Source: Bacillota bacterium
GTDB taxonomy: Bacteria > Bacillota > Clostridia > Acetivibrionales > JAEZXR01
Reading direction: 5' to 3'
DNA length: 64,000 bases
Assembly (NCBI GenBank): GCA_023419605.1
Contig: JAEZXR010000110.1
Span: forward strand, 1-64,000
A program made the translations under genes and the position numbers. Position 1 is the stretch's first letter, and each line of letters begins with the position of its first letter. The notes below the pieces were generated by a model that worked only from the letters and a program-made list of their open reading frames with translations, did not search any database and had not been told where the DNA came from. Shown piece by piece: positions 39,736 through 48,533 of this stretch.

Positions 39736-41361
39736 TTGTATTCCTTATTAATAGCCGATGATGAAGATCTGATCCGTGAAAGCCTCACTTCACATATCTC
39801 CTGGGATAAAATGGGCTTTAAGGTAGTGTTCGCCGCTTCCAATGGCGCACAGGTTATTGAATATATCAAAAGCAATAAAGTAGATGTAATTCTGACAGAT
39901 ATAAAAATGCCCTTCGCTACGGGAATCGACATTTCCAGGTTTATCCACCAGCAAAACCTTTCCACCCGGGTTGTAGTCTTAAGCGGATATAAGGAGTTTG
40001 ACCTGGCGAAAAGCGCGATGGAATATGGAGTAAAAAGCTATCTGCTTAAGCCCACAAAGCTGGATGATATTTACAAAACCTTTCATACCCTCAAGTTGGA
40101 TTTAGACAGAGACAGGGAGCAAAAAAGAAGCTCAAATGAATTTCAGAAAAATTATAATGAAGCAATGGCCTTATTAAAGCAGCAAATGCTCACGGATTTG
40201 CTGTATATCAAATCCAGATATTCAGACTCCAGTGGGCTGGAACGGTACGGTCTAAGCCTTGATAAAAGGTACCTTTGCCTGGGAATTATCGAAATCCCCA
40301 ATTACGACCAGTTTGTGTCTACCAACTGGAATTTTGAAAAGGATCTGCTGATTGTGGCTCTTAATAATATAATAGCAAAAACTCCGAGCTCCGGAGTACA
40401 TTTTTACACGGTGCAGATTGAAAACGAAAGGCTCTGCCTGATTTTGAACAGCGACTCCGCCGATGCATTTACGGGATATTTTAGCCTTGTTCAAAAAAAC
40501 ATGGAGGAATTGCTGAATACCGTAATCTCCATTAACGTTTCTCAAATATTCCAGGGCGTCGCCTCCATTGCAGATGAGTTTGAAAAGCTCCAGAATGCAG
40601 GGGGTAAACAGGGAGTTTATAAAAAGGCATTGGCCTCCGATCCCTGGAGTGAAACCAATGAACACAAGGATATCGAATATCCCGTTGTAAAGGAGCACCT
40701 GCTGCTGTCTCATCTTAATACCTGTGATTTGGACAAAGTCCTGCACCTCGTTGACGATATATTTGAAGTTCTTTCCTCCAATCCGGCTTCCAAGGGGGAT
40801 ATCAATATCTTCTGTACGGAGTTTTTGGTCGGTTTGTCCAGGTACCTTAAGGATATAAAGGTAAGCATAAACCGTCTGCTCGGATACAAGGTAAACCTCC
40901 AGATGGATTTTTCCGAAATGGGAACTGTGGATGCTGTAAAAGGCTGGTTCAAGGACCTGTGCTCTAAAATTATAGCTCATACGCAAAAGGATCAGGAGAA
41001 TACGGATAAAAAAATCATAACCATAATCAAAGAGTATATCAATAAAAATTTTCACAACGATATATCGCTTAATACCATAGCCGACCTGGTACATCTAAAT
41101 CCGGTCTATGCAAGCAAATTTTTCAAAAGGCAGACGGACGAAAACTTTATTGATTATTTGGTGCAGGTACGGATGGAGAAAGCCAAGGAATATTTGAAGG
41201 ATGTCACTCTAAAAATAGCTGACATCAGTGAAATGGTGGGCTATAAGAGCAACAAGCACTTTTTGAAAAGCTTTAAAGGGTATACCGGCCATACGCCTTC
41301 CGAATACAGAAATAAAATACTTGATAAGGGACTAGGTCAAAATGACGAGTACGGTAAATAA
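39736..41361 (+). CDS. YesN-type response regulator with AraC DNA-binding domain
   Basis: A 541-residue regulator. The receiver domain (1-120) has acidic pocket ADDED near the N-terminus, phospho-acceptor Asp at about 55 (VILTDIKMP) and Lys in LLKPTK (about 105). A middle region (about 150-420) is of unknown fold. The C-terminal AraC helix-turn-helix (about 435-540) shows SLNTIADLVHLNPVYASKFF and the family ending HTPSEYR. The start is TTG, 4 nt after GAGGTGG. It overlaps the kinase gene by 20 bp. Such pairs control adjacent LplB/YtcP-type sugar operons, so it probably activates the divergent island. The leader RNA may sequester its ribosome-binding site. Confidence 0.92.
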   Translation: MYSLLIADDEDLIRESLTSHISWDKMGFKVVFAASNGAQVIEYIKSNKVDVILTDIKMPFATGIDISRFIHQQNLSTRVVVLSGYKEFDLAKSAMEYGVKSYLLKPTKLDDIYKTFHTLKLDLDRDREQKRSSNEFQKNYNEAMALLKQQMLTDLLYIKSRYSDSSGLERYGLSLDKRYLCLGIIEIPNYDQFVSTNWNFEKDLLIVALNNIIAKTPSSGVHFYTVQIENERLCLILNSDSADAFTGYFSLVQKNMEELLNTVISINVSQIFQGVASIADEFEKLQNAGGKQGVYKKALASDPWSETNEHKDIEYPVVKEHLLLSHLNTCDLDKVLHLVDDIFEVLSSNPASKGDINIFCTEFLVGLSRYLKDIKVSINRLLGYKVNLQMDFSEMGTVDAVKGWFKDLCSKIIAHTQKDQENTDKKIITIIKEYINKNFHNDISLNTIADLVHLNPVYASKFFKRQTDENFIDYLVQVRMEKAKEYLKDVTLKIADISEMVGYKSNKHFLKSFKGYTGHTPSEYRNKILDKGLGQNDEYGK

Positions 41362-43129
41362 AAAACTGTTTTTTAAAATTCTTGTGATTATACTGATTAC
41401 ACTTCTGGTTCCTATCTCCATTATAGGGACTTATTCCTATATTTTTTCAGAAATCTATGCCGAAGATGCGGTCATTAATTCCAACATGAACATGCTTACA
41501 CATATCAGCGATACGCTTGAGCTGATACTGAATGAAATTGATGCCATCAGCATGCAGTACAGCTTCGATGCGAATATTCTCCAGTATTACAAAAATATCG
41601 TCACAAGCCAGGATTTCAATTATGAAAACATGTCCAGGATTAATGAGCTCAATACCAATATCCGTTTGACCATTAACTCAAAGCCCTATATCAAATCCGT
41701 ATATATTTACTATAACAACCGGGGAGGCTATTTTCTCTCTTCCGATAAGGGCTTGCAAAATATCGACGGTATTTCCGACAACAGTTGGTATGATATCCTC
41801 CTGGAAAGGCAAAAAAACATATCCGCCTGGACTGAGATCCGAAGTACCTATGACCGATTCACGGAAAAAAACACGGATGTAATCAGTATTATAAGGGCAA
41901 TCCCCCTTGAATCCATAGAAAAGCAGGGAGCCATCGTAGTCAACCTCGACACGGATTATTTCAACAAGATGGTTAAAAACATTGAGAAAAACAAATTAAA
42001 ATACTTCTTTGTTGCAGATAGCTCCGGCACCATCATTACCGGCAGCGCAATCAAAAACCGTGTCCTTCCGCCCCTTCTGTTGGAGCATATTTTGCAAAAC
42101 AGCTCCGGATACTATTTTGGTGACTTTGAAGGTGAGCAGTGCCTTATTTCACATATATCCTCCAAATTTTACAATTGGAAATATATCACCATAACGCCTC
42201 TCTCCATGATATACAGCGAACCGAATCGAATCCGCAAAATCACCTTCGTCATTATTGCCGGCAGTCTCTTGATCGGTACCATCATTGCACTGGCTTTATC
42301 CAAGGCCTTCTATATTCCTGTGAAAAGGATGGTCTCCATGATCAAGCAAGCACAAACGGGAAGTGAAATACCCATGATCGAAATTCGAAACAAGGACGAA
42401 TATGATTATATCGCCTATAACCTGTTACAGGGCTTTCTGAACCAGCAAAATTTACAGAAAGAGGTCTCTGACAGGGCACTCAAGCTTAAGGAGGCTGAGA
42501 TGCTGGCTTTGCAGTCCCAGATTAATCCTCATTTTCTGTTCAATACGCTGGAATCCGTCAACTGGACGGCGATCAAGCTCCTTGGAGACCAAAATGATAT
42601 TTCCTATTTGACATCTGCCTTATCCGACTTGCTACGCTACAGCATTGATGACCCGGATATTCTCGTCAGCCTTGAAGAGGAAATAAAACATGCGGAAAAT
42701 TATATCAAAATGCTATCCTACCGGTACAGGAACAGGTTTGATGTGCGGTGGGATATTGACAAAAGCATCCTTCACCACAAAACGATAAAGCTGCTCCTGC
42801 AGCCCCTTATCGAGAATGCCATATACCACGGGATTAAGGAAACAAATAAAAACGGGCATATTAAAATCACCGGCAGGCTTTACTCCGATAGAATTTTATT
42901 ATGCATCCTGGATAACGGCAAGGGTATGACCAGGGATACCTTGCTTAATCTGCGTGCTTCCCTGAGTGATACCCGTAAAACACAATATGATCACATCGGG
43001 GTTTTTAATGTCAACCAGAGACTCCGCCTTAAATTTGGAAAGGAATATGGCCTGCAGATCCGCAGTAAAGAGAATTGGGGTACCCTCGTGAAAGTATTTA
43101 TACCCCATACGCGGACGGAGACGCTATAA
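41342..43129 (+). CDS. YesM-type sensor histidine kinase
   Basis: A 595-residue membrane kinase. Two membrane segments (about 12-33 and 295-315) flank an extracellular sensor domain (about 35-290, Cache-like). HAMP follows (about 316-370). The His_kinase block LQSQINPHFLFNTLESVNW has the phospho-acceptor His at about 397. The ATPase domain has N-box PLIENAIYHGIKE and G-box LDNGKGM. It phosphorylates the preceding response regulator. ATG start overlaps the regulator gene by 20 bp, after AGGGACTAGG. Likely senses an extracellular sugar or the binding-protein complex. A 20-bp-stem terminator follows. Confidence 0.93.
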   Translation: MTSTVNKKLFFKILVIILITLLVPISIIGTYSYIFSEIYAEDAVINSNMNMLTHISDTLELILNEIDAISMQYSFDANILQYYKNIVTSQDFNYENMSRINELNTNIRLTINSKPYIKSVYIYYNNRGGYFLSSDKGLQNIDGISDNSWYDILLERQKNISAWTEIRSTYDRFTEKNTDVISIIRAIPLESIEKQGAIVVNLDTDYFNKMVKNIEKNKLKYFFVADSSGTIITGSAIKNRVLPPLLLEHILQNSSGYYFGDFEGEQCLISHISSKFYNWKYITITPLSMIYSEPNRIRKITFVIIAGSLLIGTIIALALSKAFYIPVKRMVSMIKQAQTGSEIPMIEIRNKDEYDYIAYNLLQGFLNQQNLQKEVSDRALKLKEAEMLALQSQINPHFLFNTLESVNWTAIKLLGDQNDISYLTSALSDLLRYSIDDPDILVSLEEEIKHAENYIKMLSYRYRNRFDVRWDIDKSILHHKTIKLLLQPLIENAIYHGIKETNKNGHIKITGRLYSDRILLCILDNGKGMTRDTLLNLRASLSDTRKTQYDHIGVFNVNQRLRLKFGKEYGLQIRSKENWGTLVKVFIPHTRTETL

Positions 43130-43180
43130 ATCGTGTTTTATGAGTTCTGACAGTAAAATCAGCCTTTCAAATTGAAAAAA

Positions 43181-43224
43181 TACAAAAAGAAATACCGGGT
43201 CTGCACCCGGTATTTCTTTTTGTA
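43181..43224. terminator. 20-bp-stem bidirectional terminator
   Basis: Arms 43181-43200 and 43205-43224 are perfect complements with a CTGC loop. The stem ends in TTTCTTTTTGTA on the plus strand and the mirror run on the minus strand. It separates the convergent kinase (+) and spoIIQ (-) genes. Confidence 0.95.
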
Positions 43225-43234
43225 TAAAAATCTA

Positions 43235-44020
43235 TTATTTCTTAGGCAGGTATGCCTTCGGATCTACCAACGTATTATTCTTCCAGACTTCGAAGTGCAG
43301 GTGAGGTGCTTCCGCACTCTCAAACAATGCAGTGTTGCCTACGCTTCCAATTACATCGCCCTGCTTGACTTTCTGGTTTACGGTTACCATATCTTCACCT
43401 GCCAGGTTTGCATAAACTGTCTTGTACCCGTTTTGGTGATCAACCGTAATGCTAATTCCGAATCTCGGATCATTCTTTATATCCGTTACAACACCGTCTG
43501 CTACGGCTTTTACCTGGGAACCCCTATCGGAAGCAATATCTACTCCATTATGAGCTCTCCAGTCTCCCAGCGTTTTTGAGTATTCAAGTTTATCCTGTGC
43601 ATAATCAAAGGTGACTTCGCCGAATACAGGCAATACAAAATTCGGATTTACAGCTACCGGTTTGGGAGTAGGAGAAGGTTTGCTGGTTGGACTCGGAGTG
43701 CTTGTCGGCGCTGCAGCTACATTCGTATCCTTTACTCCTTGTGCAGTTCCTTTATCCGCATTGGAAGTCGTACTGATAGATGATTGTGCTACCGTTTTAC
43801 TGCTGGCATCCACAACACTCTTCCCATTTGCCTCTTCCGGAAGGAGTTTGTCAGCCTCAAATCCGCTGTTGAGCGAACCTATGTTGCGGGTCGTTACAAA
43901 CACCGCTGTAGCTCCTACTATTACCACACAGAGTACCAATACTATGTAGAATCCCTTTTTGTCGAAAAACTCTACCAAACCTTTCTTAGTTAGCTTGTTT
44001 TCAGGAAACAATTTTTTCAT
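43235..44020 (-). CDS. spoIIQ: SpoIIQ-like M23 (LytM) sporulation protein
   Basis: A 261-residue forespore membrane protein. A cytoplasmic N-terminus, one membrane segment (about 22-44), a Ser/Thr/Pro linker with PTSTPSPTSKPSPTPKP, and a LytM peptidase domain (about 140-255). Zinc ligands appear present: AHNGVDIASD gives His and Asp, and HLHFEVW gives the second His pair. Bacillus SpoIIQ lacks a zinc ligand, but clostridial SpoIIQ is often intact. In Bacillus it forms the channel with SpoIIIAH. The ATG at 44020 is preferred over 44041, because GGAGGTGG lies between them. It follows spoIID, as in Bacillus. Confidence 0.9.
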   Translation of the reverse strand: MKKLFPENKLTKKGLVEFFDKKGFYIVLVLCVVIVGATAVFVTTRNIGSLNSGFEADKLLPEEANGKSVVDASSKTVAQSSISTTSNADKGTAQGVKDTNVAAAPTSTPSPTSKPSPTPKPVAVNPNFVLPVFGEVTFDYAQDKLEYSKTLGDWRAHNGVDIASDRGSQVKAVADGVVTDIKNDPRFGISITVDHQNGYKTVYANLAGEDMVTVNQKVKQGDVIGSVGNTALFESAEAPHLHFEVWKNNTLVDPKAYLPKK

Positions 44021-44092
44021 ATTTTCAATTTCCACCTCCATATAGTATTGTTGCCAGCCTGGGAAACAATATACATTTAGATGGAAAATATT

Positions 44093-45106
44093 TTATTTTA
44101 TGTCTTGCAGCTTTTTCAGTTCCACTCCCTTGTAATAATACTTCAGAATCTCCTTGTAGTCTCCCCCGCTTTGGGCCATGAAGTTGGCCCCCCACTGGCT
44201 CATACCGACTCCGTGGCCGTAGCCGACGGTGGTGAATTTCAAGGTATCGGCAGATGCCTTCTCGATGGTAAAATTCGTGGAGCGCAGGGAGAAAACATTC
44301 CTTATGTCAACCCCTTTCAGGGTTAAGTTTCCTACTTTTATGTCCTTTACCCGGCTTCCTTCGGACCTTTCAAGAATTTTTATATCCTTGAATACATCCT
44401 TTTCATTGATCTTTAATTCCGGATAGGCTTTTTTCAGCTTATCACAGAACTCCTTATTCTTTATGTTTACAGTATTCTTAAATTCCGTTGCACTTTTTTC
44501 CTCCCCACTGCTAAAAACACTTTTCAGATAGGGAACCTCATTTGTGGCCCATACATCTTCTATATTCTCCGTTCTTCCCCCGCTGTTTGAGTGATAAAGG
44601 GGATTAATGATGGTTCCCTCATAGGTAACAATAATATTTTTCGTTTCATTAACCGCCGTCTCTATTTTTGACCAGTTCTTTTGGGCTGCATCCCCCCAGC
44701 TCTTCATGGCAGCTTCCTGACTCATCCATACCTGGCAATGTACATCATCGCAGACATCCGCCTCGTTGTGCGCATTATCATTGGCCAGATACAGCTTTTT
44801 ATATCTGGAATAGGCATAGGTTCTGGCAGCAACAGCCTGGGCTTTCAAAGCTTCCAGTTCAAACTCTACGGGCATTTCCGCAGCGACAACCCCCTTCAGG
44901 TATTCTTCTAGATCCATCTCCTCCACTTTTTTCTCCGCCGTTCGATAGACCTTTATCTTTACTTCTTTTTCGGGAACCTTCACTTTCCATTCCAGTTCAC
45001 TTTCCCGGGGTCCGGACTTGTCCCTCCCGAAGCCTTTCACAATGAACATGGGCAGCAGCACCACAATCATCAGCATGACCAGCATAAAATACAAAAGTTT
45101 TCTCAT
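44093..45106 (-). CDS. spoIID: Stage II sporulation protein D (lytic transglycosylase)
   Basis: A 337-residue mother-cell membrane enzyme that cuts septal peptidoglycan during engulfment, working with SpoIIM and SpoIIP. It has an N-terminal membrane segment (about 4-25), the SpoIID domain with catalytic Glu in VVAAEMPVEFELEALKAQAV, conserved ARTYAYSR, YHSNSGGRTEN, and the C-terminal GYGHGVGMSQWGA block. The ATG at 45106 follows AAAGGA by 10 nt. The frame extends to 45130, before that site. It sits between murA and spoIIQ as in Bacillus, but the murA-spoIID gap is unusually long (about 720 bp) and full of repeats. Confidence 0.95.
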   Translation of the reverse strand: MRKLLYFMLVMLMIVVLLPMFIVKGFGRDKSGPRESELEWKVKVPEKEVKIKVYRTAEKKVEEMDLEEYLKGVVAAEMPVEFELEALKAQAVAARTYAYSRYKKLYLANDNAHNEADVCDDVHCQVWMSQEAAMKSWGDAAQKNWSKIETAVNETKNIIVTYEGTIINPLYHSNSGGRTENIEDVWATNEVPYLKSVFSSGEEKSATEFKNTVNIKNKEFCDKLKKAYPELKINEKDVFKDIKILERSEGSRVKDIKVGNLTLKGVDIRNVFSLRSTNFTIEKASADTLKFTTVGYGHGVGMSQWGANFMAQSGGDYKEILKYYYKGVELKKLQDIK

Positions 45107-45326
45107 AGACCCGCATCCTTTGTTTTTCAAATTTCATATACTTGTACACGGTAAATATATGCGCAGGATACCGGGAGTATGAGTAAAACCTATACAACTG
45201 CTTCGTATCCTCTCCCCTTTCTCAAAGTATTGGGCTATAGATTATTCACATCAGCGGAAATGGTTTATAGCCGTGAAAGGTTTACCCTTAGGGGGTAAGG
45301 ACGCTGGTGGTTACAGTGCCAACCGT

Positions 45327-45372
45327 ACTCCCTCCGTCAGCTTCGCTGCCACCTCCCTCTCAGAGGGAGGCT
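45327..45372 (+). repeat. Family D palindromic repeat, copy 1
   Basis: It begins CTCCCTCCGTCAGCTTCGCT and contains CCTCCCTCTCAGAGGGAGG, which folds as a hairpin (CCTCCCTCT with AGAGGGAGG). Copy 2 at 45676-45718 is its inverted relative. This type of sequence is common in clostridial intergenic regions. Confidence 0.75.
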
Positions 45373-45429
45373 TTAATCACACGTTCGGAAAATAATGGAT
45401 AGTGTGCTTTAAAGTGGTCTTTATAGCTT

Positions 45430-45540
45430 TAACCCTCACCCTCCAACTCTCTCCCAAAATTGGTAGAGGGAGAGATTAGAAAAGCCCCAAAATTCCCCTT
45501 CTCCCAACATTGGGAGAAGGGGCCAGGGGATGAGGGTTAG
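45430..45540. repeat. Family E palindromic repeat
   Basis: Outer arms TAACCCTCACCC and its near complement ending GATGAGGGTTAG enclose two hairpins. One is a 12-bp perfect stem, CCCCTTCTCCCA (45495-45506) with TGGGAGAAGGGG (45511-45522). The other is CTCTCTCCC paired with GGGAGAG. It resembles widespread small intergenic repeats. Confidence 0.75.
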
Positions 45541-45675
45541 GCTTAAAAAATGCTACTTTATCAGTGTTTTATGTTATCTTGCACCATTATAATTATATTC
45601 CATAATTGTAGGTAATGTATAGCTCAGAAAGGGATGCACTCCTTCCCCAGCCTTCGGCGTGAGAAAGGTATTAAG

Positions 45676-45718
45676 TCTCCCTCTTAGAGGGGGATGTCAC
45701 GAAGCGACAGGGGGAGCA
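45676..45718 (-). repeat. Family D palindromic repeat, copy 2
   Basis: Inverted relative of 45327-45372: CTCCCTCTTAGAGGGGGATG followed by CACGAAGCGACAGGGGGAGC. Substitutions between copies are many, so they are not recent duplicates. Confidence 0.7.
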
Positions 45719-45780
45719 TACACTCTTTCTTTGCTCTTCTGTTGCAACTTGAGATAAGGAGAAAAAAGTCCTACAAATTA

Positions 45781-45817
45781 AAAAGGAACATGGACTTTTA
45801 TATTCCGTGTTCCTTTT
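45781..45817 (-). terminator. Intrinsic terminator after murA
   Basis: AAAAGGAACATGG (45781-45793) pairs with CCGTGTTCCTTTT (45805-45817) with one wobble. On the minus strand TTTTTAATTTG follows, 13 nt after the murA stop. Confidence 0.88.
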
Positions 45818-45829
45818 GGTCGCCTTTTA

Positions 45830-47086
45830 TCAATCCACTTTTTCTATACTAGCACCAAGGGCCTGAAGCTTTTTATCAATGTCCACATAGCCCCGTTCAA
45901 TATGCTCGATATCGGTAATCTCCGTGGCTCCTTGTGCTGCGAGACCGGCCAGAATCAGTGCCGCACCAGCTCTGAGATCCGTAGCTTTTACCTGAGCGCC
46001 CTGCAATTTCAGCCCACCTTCGATAATGGCACTACGTCCTTCAATTTTTATATTGGCACCCATTCTTTTCAGTTCACTTACATGCATGAACCGATTCTCG
46101 AATATGGTTTCAATCACCATGCTGGTGCCTTCCGCGTTACTCATAAGTGCAGTCATCTGCGCCTGCATATCCGTAGGGAATCCCGGGTAGGGCAGGGTTT
46201 TTATATCGATGGCCTTCAACTTACCTGGGGATTTAATGTGAATACTGGATAACTCTTCCGAAACCTCCACTCCACATTCCCTGAGTTTTGCAGTAATAGG
46301 CTTCATATGATCGGGAATTACGTTTTCCACCCATACATCTCCACCTGTTATTGCGGCTGCCACCATAAAGGTTCCTGCCTCAATCCGGTCGGGTATAATA
46401 CAGTGACTGCACCCTTTAAGGCTCTCCACTCCATTAATCCGTACGGTATCGGTACCCGCTCCCTTGATATCAGCTCCCATGGCAATAAGGTAATTCGCCA
46501 AATCCACAATTTCGGGTTCTGTCGCTGCATTTTCAAGGATCGTTTGCCCTTCCGCCAGTGTAGCCGCCATGATCAGATTTTCCGTAGCTCCCACACTGGG
46601 AAAATCCAGATAAATCTTACTTCCCTTCAGTCGTCCCTTTGTTCTGGCTTCAATGTAGCCGTGGCCCTGCGTAATTTCAGCACCCATGGCAGCAAACCCC
46701 TTAAGGTGCAGATCTACAGGACGGGAGCCGATAGCGCATCCCCCCGGCAGTGATATGGTTGCCATGCCTGTTTTCGCCAAAAGAGGCCCCATTACTAAGA
46801 AGGAAGCCCGCATTTTGTTCACAAGTTCATAGGGCGCTGTTGTATTCGCTATATTTTGCGGGTCTATAACGAGTTTACTGTTGTCCGTATACTCAACCCC
46901 TGCGCCAAGGGACTTCAGTAAATCACACATTATTTTTACATCATTGAGATTCGGGACCTCGTCCAAATAGCTTTTTCCCTCTCCCAACAACGCAGCTGCA
47001 ATAATAGGCAATACAGAGTTCTTGGCACCGCTGATTCTCACTTTGCCACGAAGTGGCTTTCCTTCAGATATTATGAACCTGGACAC
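45830..47086 (-). CDS. murA: UDP-N-acetylglucosamine 1-carboxyvinyltransferase
   Basis: A 418-residue enzyme for the first committed step of peptidoglycan synthesis: enolpyruvyl transfer from PEP to UDP-GlcNAc. It shows LRGKVRISGAKNSVLPIIAA at the N-terminus, and the catalytic Cys in PGGCAIGSRPVDLH (about residue 117). This Cys makes it fosfomycin-sensitive in principle. The conserved PGFPTDMQAQ and LRAGAALILAGLAAQG follow. The GTG at 47086 is chosen because AAGGGAG lies 8 nt upstream. The frame extends to an ATG at 47104 before the site. It is between ywmB and spoIID, matching Bacillus murAA. Its substrate is made by the glmU product. Confidence 0.96.
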   Translation of the reverse strand: MSRFIISEGKPLRGKVRISGAKNSVLPIIAAALLGEGKSYLDEVPNLNDVKIMCDLLKSLGAGVEYTDNSKLVIDPQNIANTTAPYELVNKMRASFLVMGPLLAKTGMATISLPGGCAIGSRPVDLHLKGFAAMGAEITQGHGYIEARTKGRLKGSKIYLDFPSVGATENLIMAATLAEGQTILENAATEPEIVDLANYLIAMGADIKGAGTDTVRINGVESLKGCSHCIIPDRIEAGTFMVAAAITGGDVWVENVIPDHMKPITAKLRECGVEVSEELSSIHIKSPGKLKAIDIKTLPYPGFPTDMQAQMTALMSNAEGTSMVIETIFENRFMHVSELKRMGANIKIEGRSAIIEGGLKLQGAQVKATDLRAGAALILAGLAAQGATEITDIEHIERGYVDIDKKLQALGASIEKVD

Positions 47087-47230
47087 TTTAATTCTCCCTT
47101 TCATTTTTGCTATATTGCGTCATTTGAGATGGCAAACTTTATCCCCTGGCGGCTCCACAGCCAACCTACAGCCGTGCAAATTCCCAAATCTAAAGTTTGA
47201 CATCCGTTACGCAGGCGATAGGCAGTAATC

Positions 47231-47320
47231 GCGGGCAATAAACTTTTTAATCAGGGTTTTTGTGTCCTGTACACTAACTGCTGATGGGTCCCTGCCTACC
47301 GCCTCTTGCTTATTGCCCGC
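47231..47320. repeat. Inverted repeat between ywmB and murA
   Basis: GCGGGCAATAA (47231-47241) and TTATTGCCCGC (47310-47320) are perfect 11-bp arms. Neighbouring GGCGATAGGCAGTAATC and CTGCCTACCGCC are related imperfectly. It looks like a degenerate small intergenic palindrome, 8 bp from the ywmB stop. Confidence 0.6.
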
Positions 47321-47327
47321 CGTTTCA

Positions 47328-48089
47328 TCAATATTCGGTTGTTATAACAGGCGTTGCCAGCCATATGTAAGTCTTATTCTCGTAGGAATTATACCGAAGG
47401 GCGACATTAAGGTTTACCTTTTTGCCATGGACCCTTATATATCGTTCCATATAAGGAGTATATGCAGAGACGCTGATATAGTTCCCGTCTCCTACTCCCT
47501 CTACTTTTTTTGCACCTGTCTCTCTTAATATTTTCCTGCCAATTTCATTCAATTGTTCATGATCCAAATTACCTGCAAAGGTTCCGATAATACAGGCATT
47601 GACCCTGGGATCCAATCCTCTGCTTTTGAAGATTTCCGCTATGCTGCTTTTTGTATCCTCCAGTGTATCATAAGTCTGGTCCTGGGTAATGTTCATACTG
47701 ATGTACCTTTTGTCGGATGCCTTAGCATCCTTTCCAACGGTTACTTCAATTCCCACATTCCTTTGGTCGCCGACAACACCCTTTATCTTCACTTTCTGCA
47801 GAGTATCGTTCTCCAGATTTTCACGGCTGAATTTCTCGTCCTTTACCATGTCCAGACTTGATATAACGTCTTCCAGCAGGGTATTTATGCCATCACGGCT
47901 ATCCATTCTTCCTTTTAACTCAGACCAGAAGTACAGTTCATTGCTGACCAAGGCAGCCCCTGAATCGGCAAAAGCTTTTTCAAGTGATATATCGGTATGA
48001 CTTCCTGCCTCATTAACTTTTACATAATATATGCATAATGAAACAATTGCGAAAGTCAAAAATGCCAAAAGAAAGAACGTTTTTTTCAT
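47328..48089 (-). CDS. ywmB: YwmB-like sporulation-associated exported protein
   Basis: A 253-residue protein with an N-terminal signal or anchor helix (about 4-22) and a YwmB/TATA-binding-like domain. The family is poorly understood. In Bacillus ywmB is just before murAA-spoIID-spoIIQ. The assignment rests on that order plus length and the pattern SLEKAFADSGA, WSELKG, and GNYISVSAYTPYMERYI near the C-terminus. ATG start 6 nt after AAGGGGGA. A 239-bp gap separates it from murA. Function unknown; probably works at the cell surface. Confidence 0.75.
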   Translation of the reverse strand: MKKTFFLLAFLTFAIVSLCIYYVKVNEAGSHTDISLEKAFADSGAALVSNELYFWSELKGRMDSRDGINTLLEDVISSLDMVKDEKFSRENLENDTLQKVKIKGVVGDQRNVGIEVTVGKDAKASDKRYISMNITQDQTYDTLEDTKSSIAEIFKSRGLDPRVNACIIGTFAGNLDHEQLNEIGRKILRETGAKKVEGVGDGNYISVSAYTPYMERYIRVHGKKVNLNVALRYNSYENKTYIWLATPVITTEY

Positions 48090-48499
48090 CTATATCCCCC
48101 TTTTTATTGAAACTACACTAAAATTATTGCCTTTTTGAAGTAGGGATATACATGTAAATATTTTTACAAAAACCTTTAAATGTCTTACCGGTGCTGCTTT
48201 GTTACTTATTTTAATTTCTGTAAATTACTGTTTTGTAAATTCATTTTGTTTGTCAAAAATATATCACGTTACTAATCATAGTAGAAGAATTGTTTTATGT
48301 CAATTAATTTTTATTCCTCGCTAGTTCCCCAATTTTCGGAAGTTTTGGGTTCAAGTGATCTTTACCCTATAGACAGCCAACTTCAAACTTAAATTTATCT
48401 GGCAGCAAGCCGCCTCCAAATCCGGAAATTTTTACTGCTGGAAATGATAAGGTTTAAATTTGTCTATATCTATCACTCCCCTCCTGTGCAGAGCATGAA
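48090..48499. other. Gap upstream of ywmB
   Basis: About 410 bases without a gene, holding the ywmB upstream region (AT-rich, with TTGACA on the minus strand but no convincing -10) and the family A repeat copy 2 at 48369-48467, next to the SLH-gene terminator. Confidence 0.5.
48369..48467. repeat. Hairpin repeat family A, copy 2
   Basis: A 99-bp imperfect palindrome. ATAGACA (48369-48375) pairs with TGTCTAT (48461-48467), and ACTTAAATT pairs with the GGTTTAAATT region. It aligns end to end with 14211-14304, sharing GCCAACTTCA on the left and GATAAGGTTTAAA-type sequence on the right. It lies beyond the 3' end of the SLH gene. Confidence 0.75.
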
Positions 48500-48530
48500 A
48501 AAGCTCCCACATTTGACACATGAGAGCTTT
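48500..48530 (-). terminator. Intrinsic terminator after the small SLH gene
   Basis: AAAGCTC (48500-48506) and GAGCTTT (48524-48530) with extra wobble pairs inside. On the minus strand the stem is followed by TTTTTC, 3 nt after the SLH gene stop. Confidence 0.78.
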
Positions 48531-48533
48531 ATT

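Larger units (their letters stand above)
45107..45829. other. Repeat-rich gap between murA and spoIID
   Basis: 723 bases with no gene. It contains two inverted copies of one palindromic repeat (45327-45372 and 45676-45718) around a larger palindrome (45430-45540), a 7-bp inverted repeat GGCTATA/TATAGCC (45233-45239, 45266-45272) and the murA terminator. A dedicated spoIID promoter (sigma-E expected) should also lie here but I could not pick one. Confidence 0.6.

Noticed and set aside
45327..45718. Possible CRISPR array from repeated palindromes
   Set aside because: Only two diverged, oppositely oriented copies with no regular spacing and no cas genes nearby.
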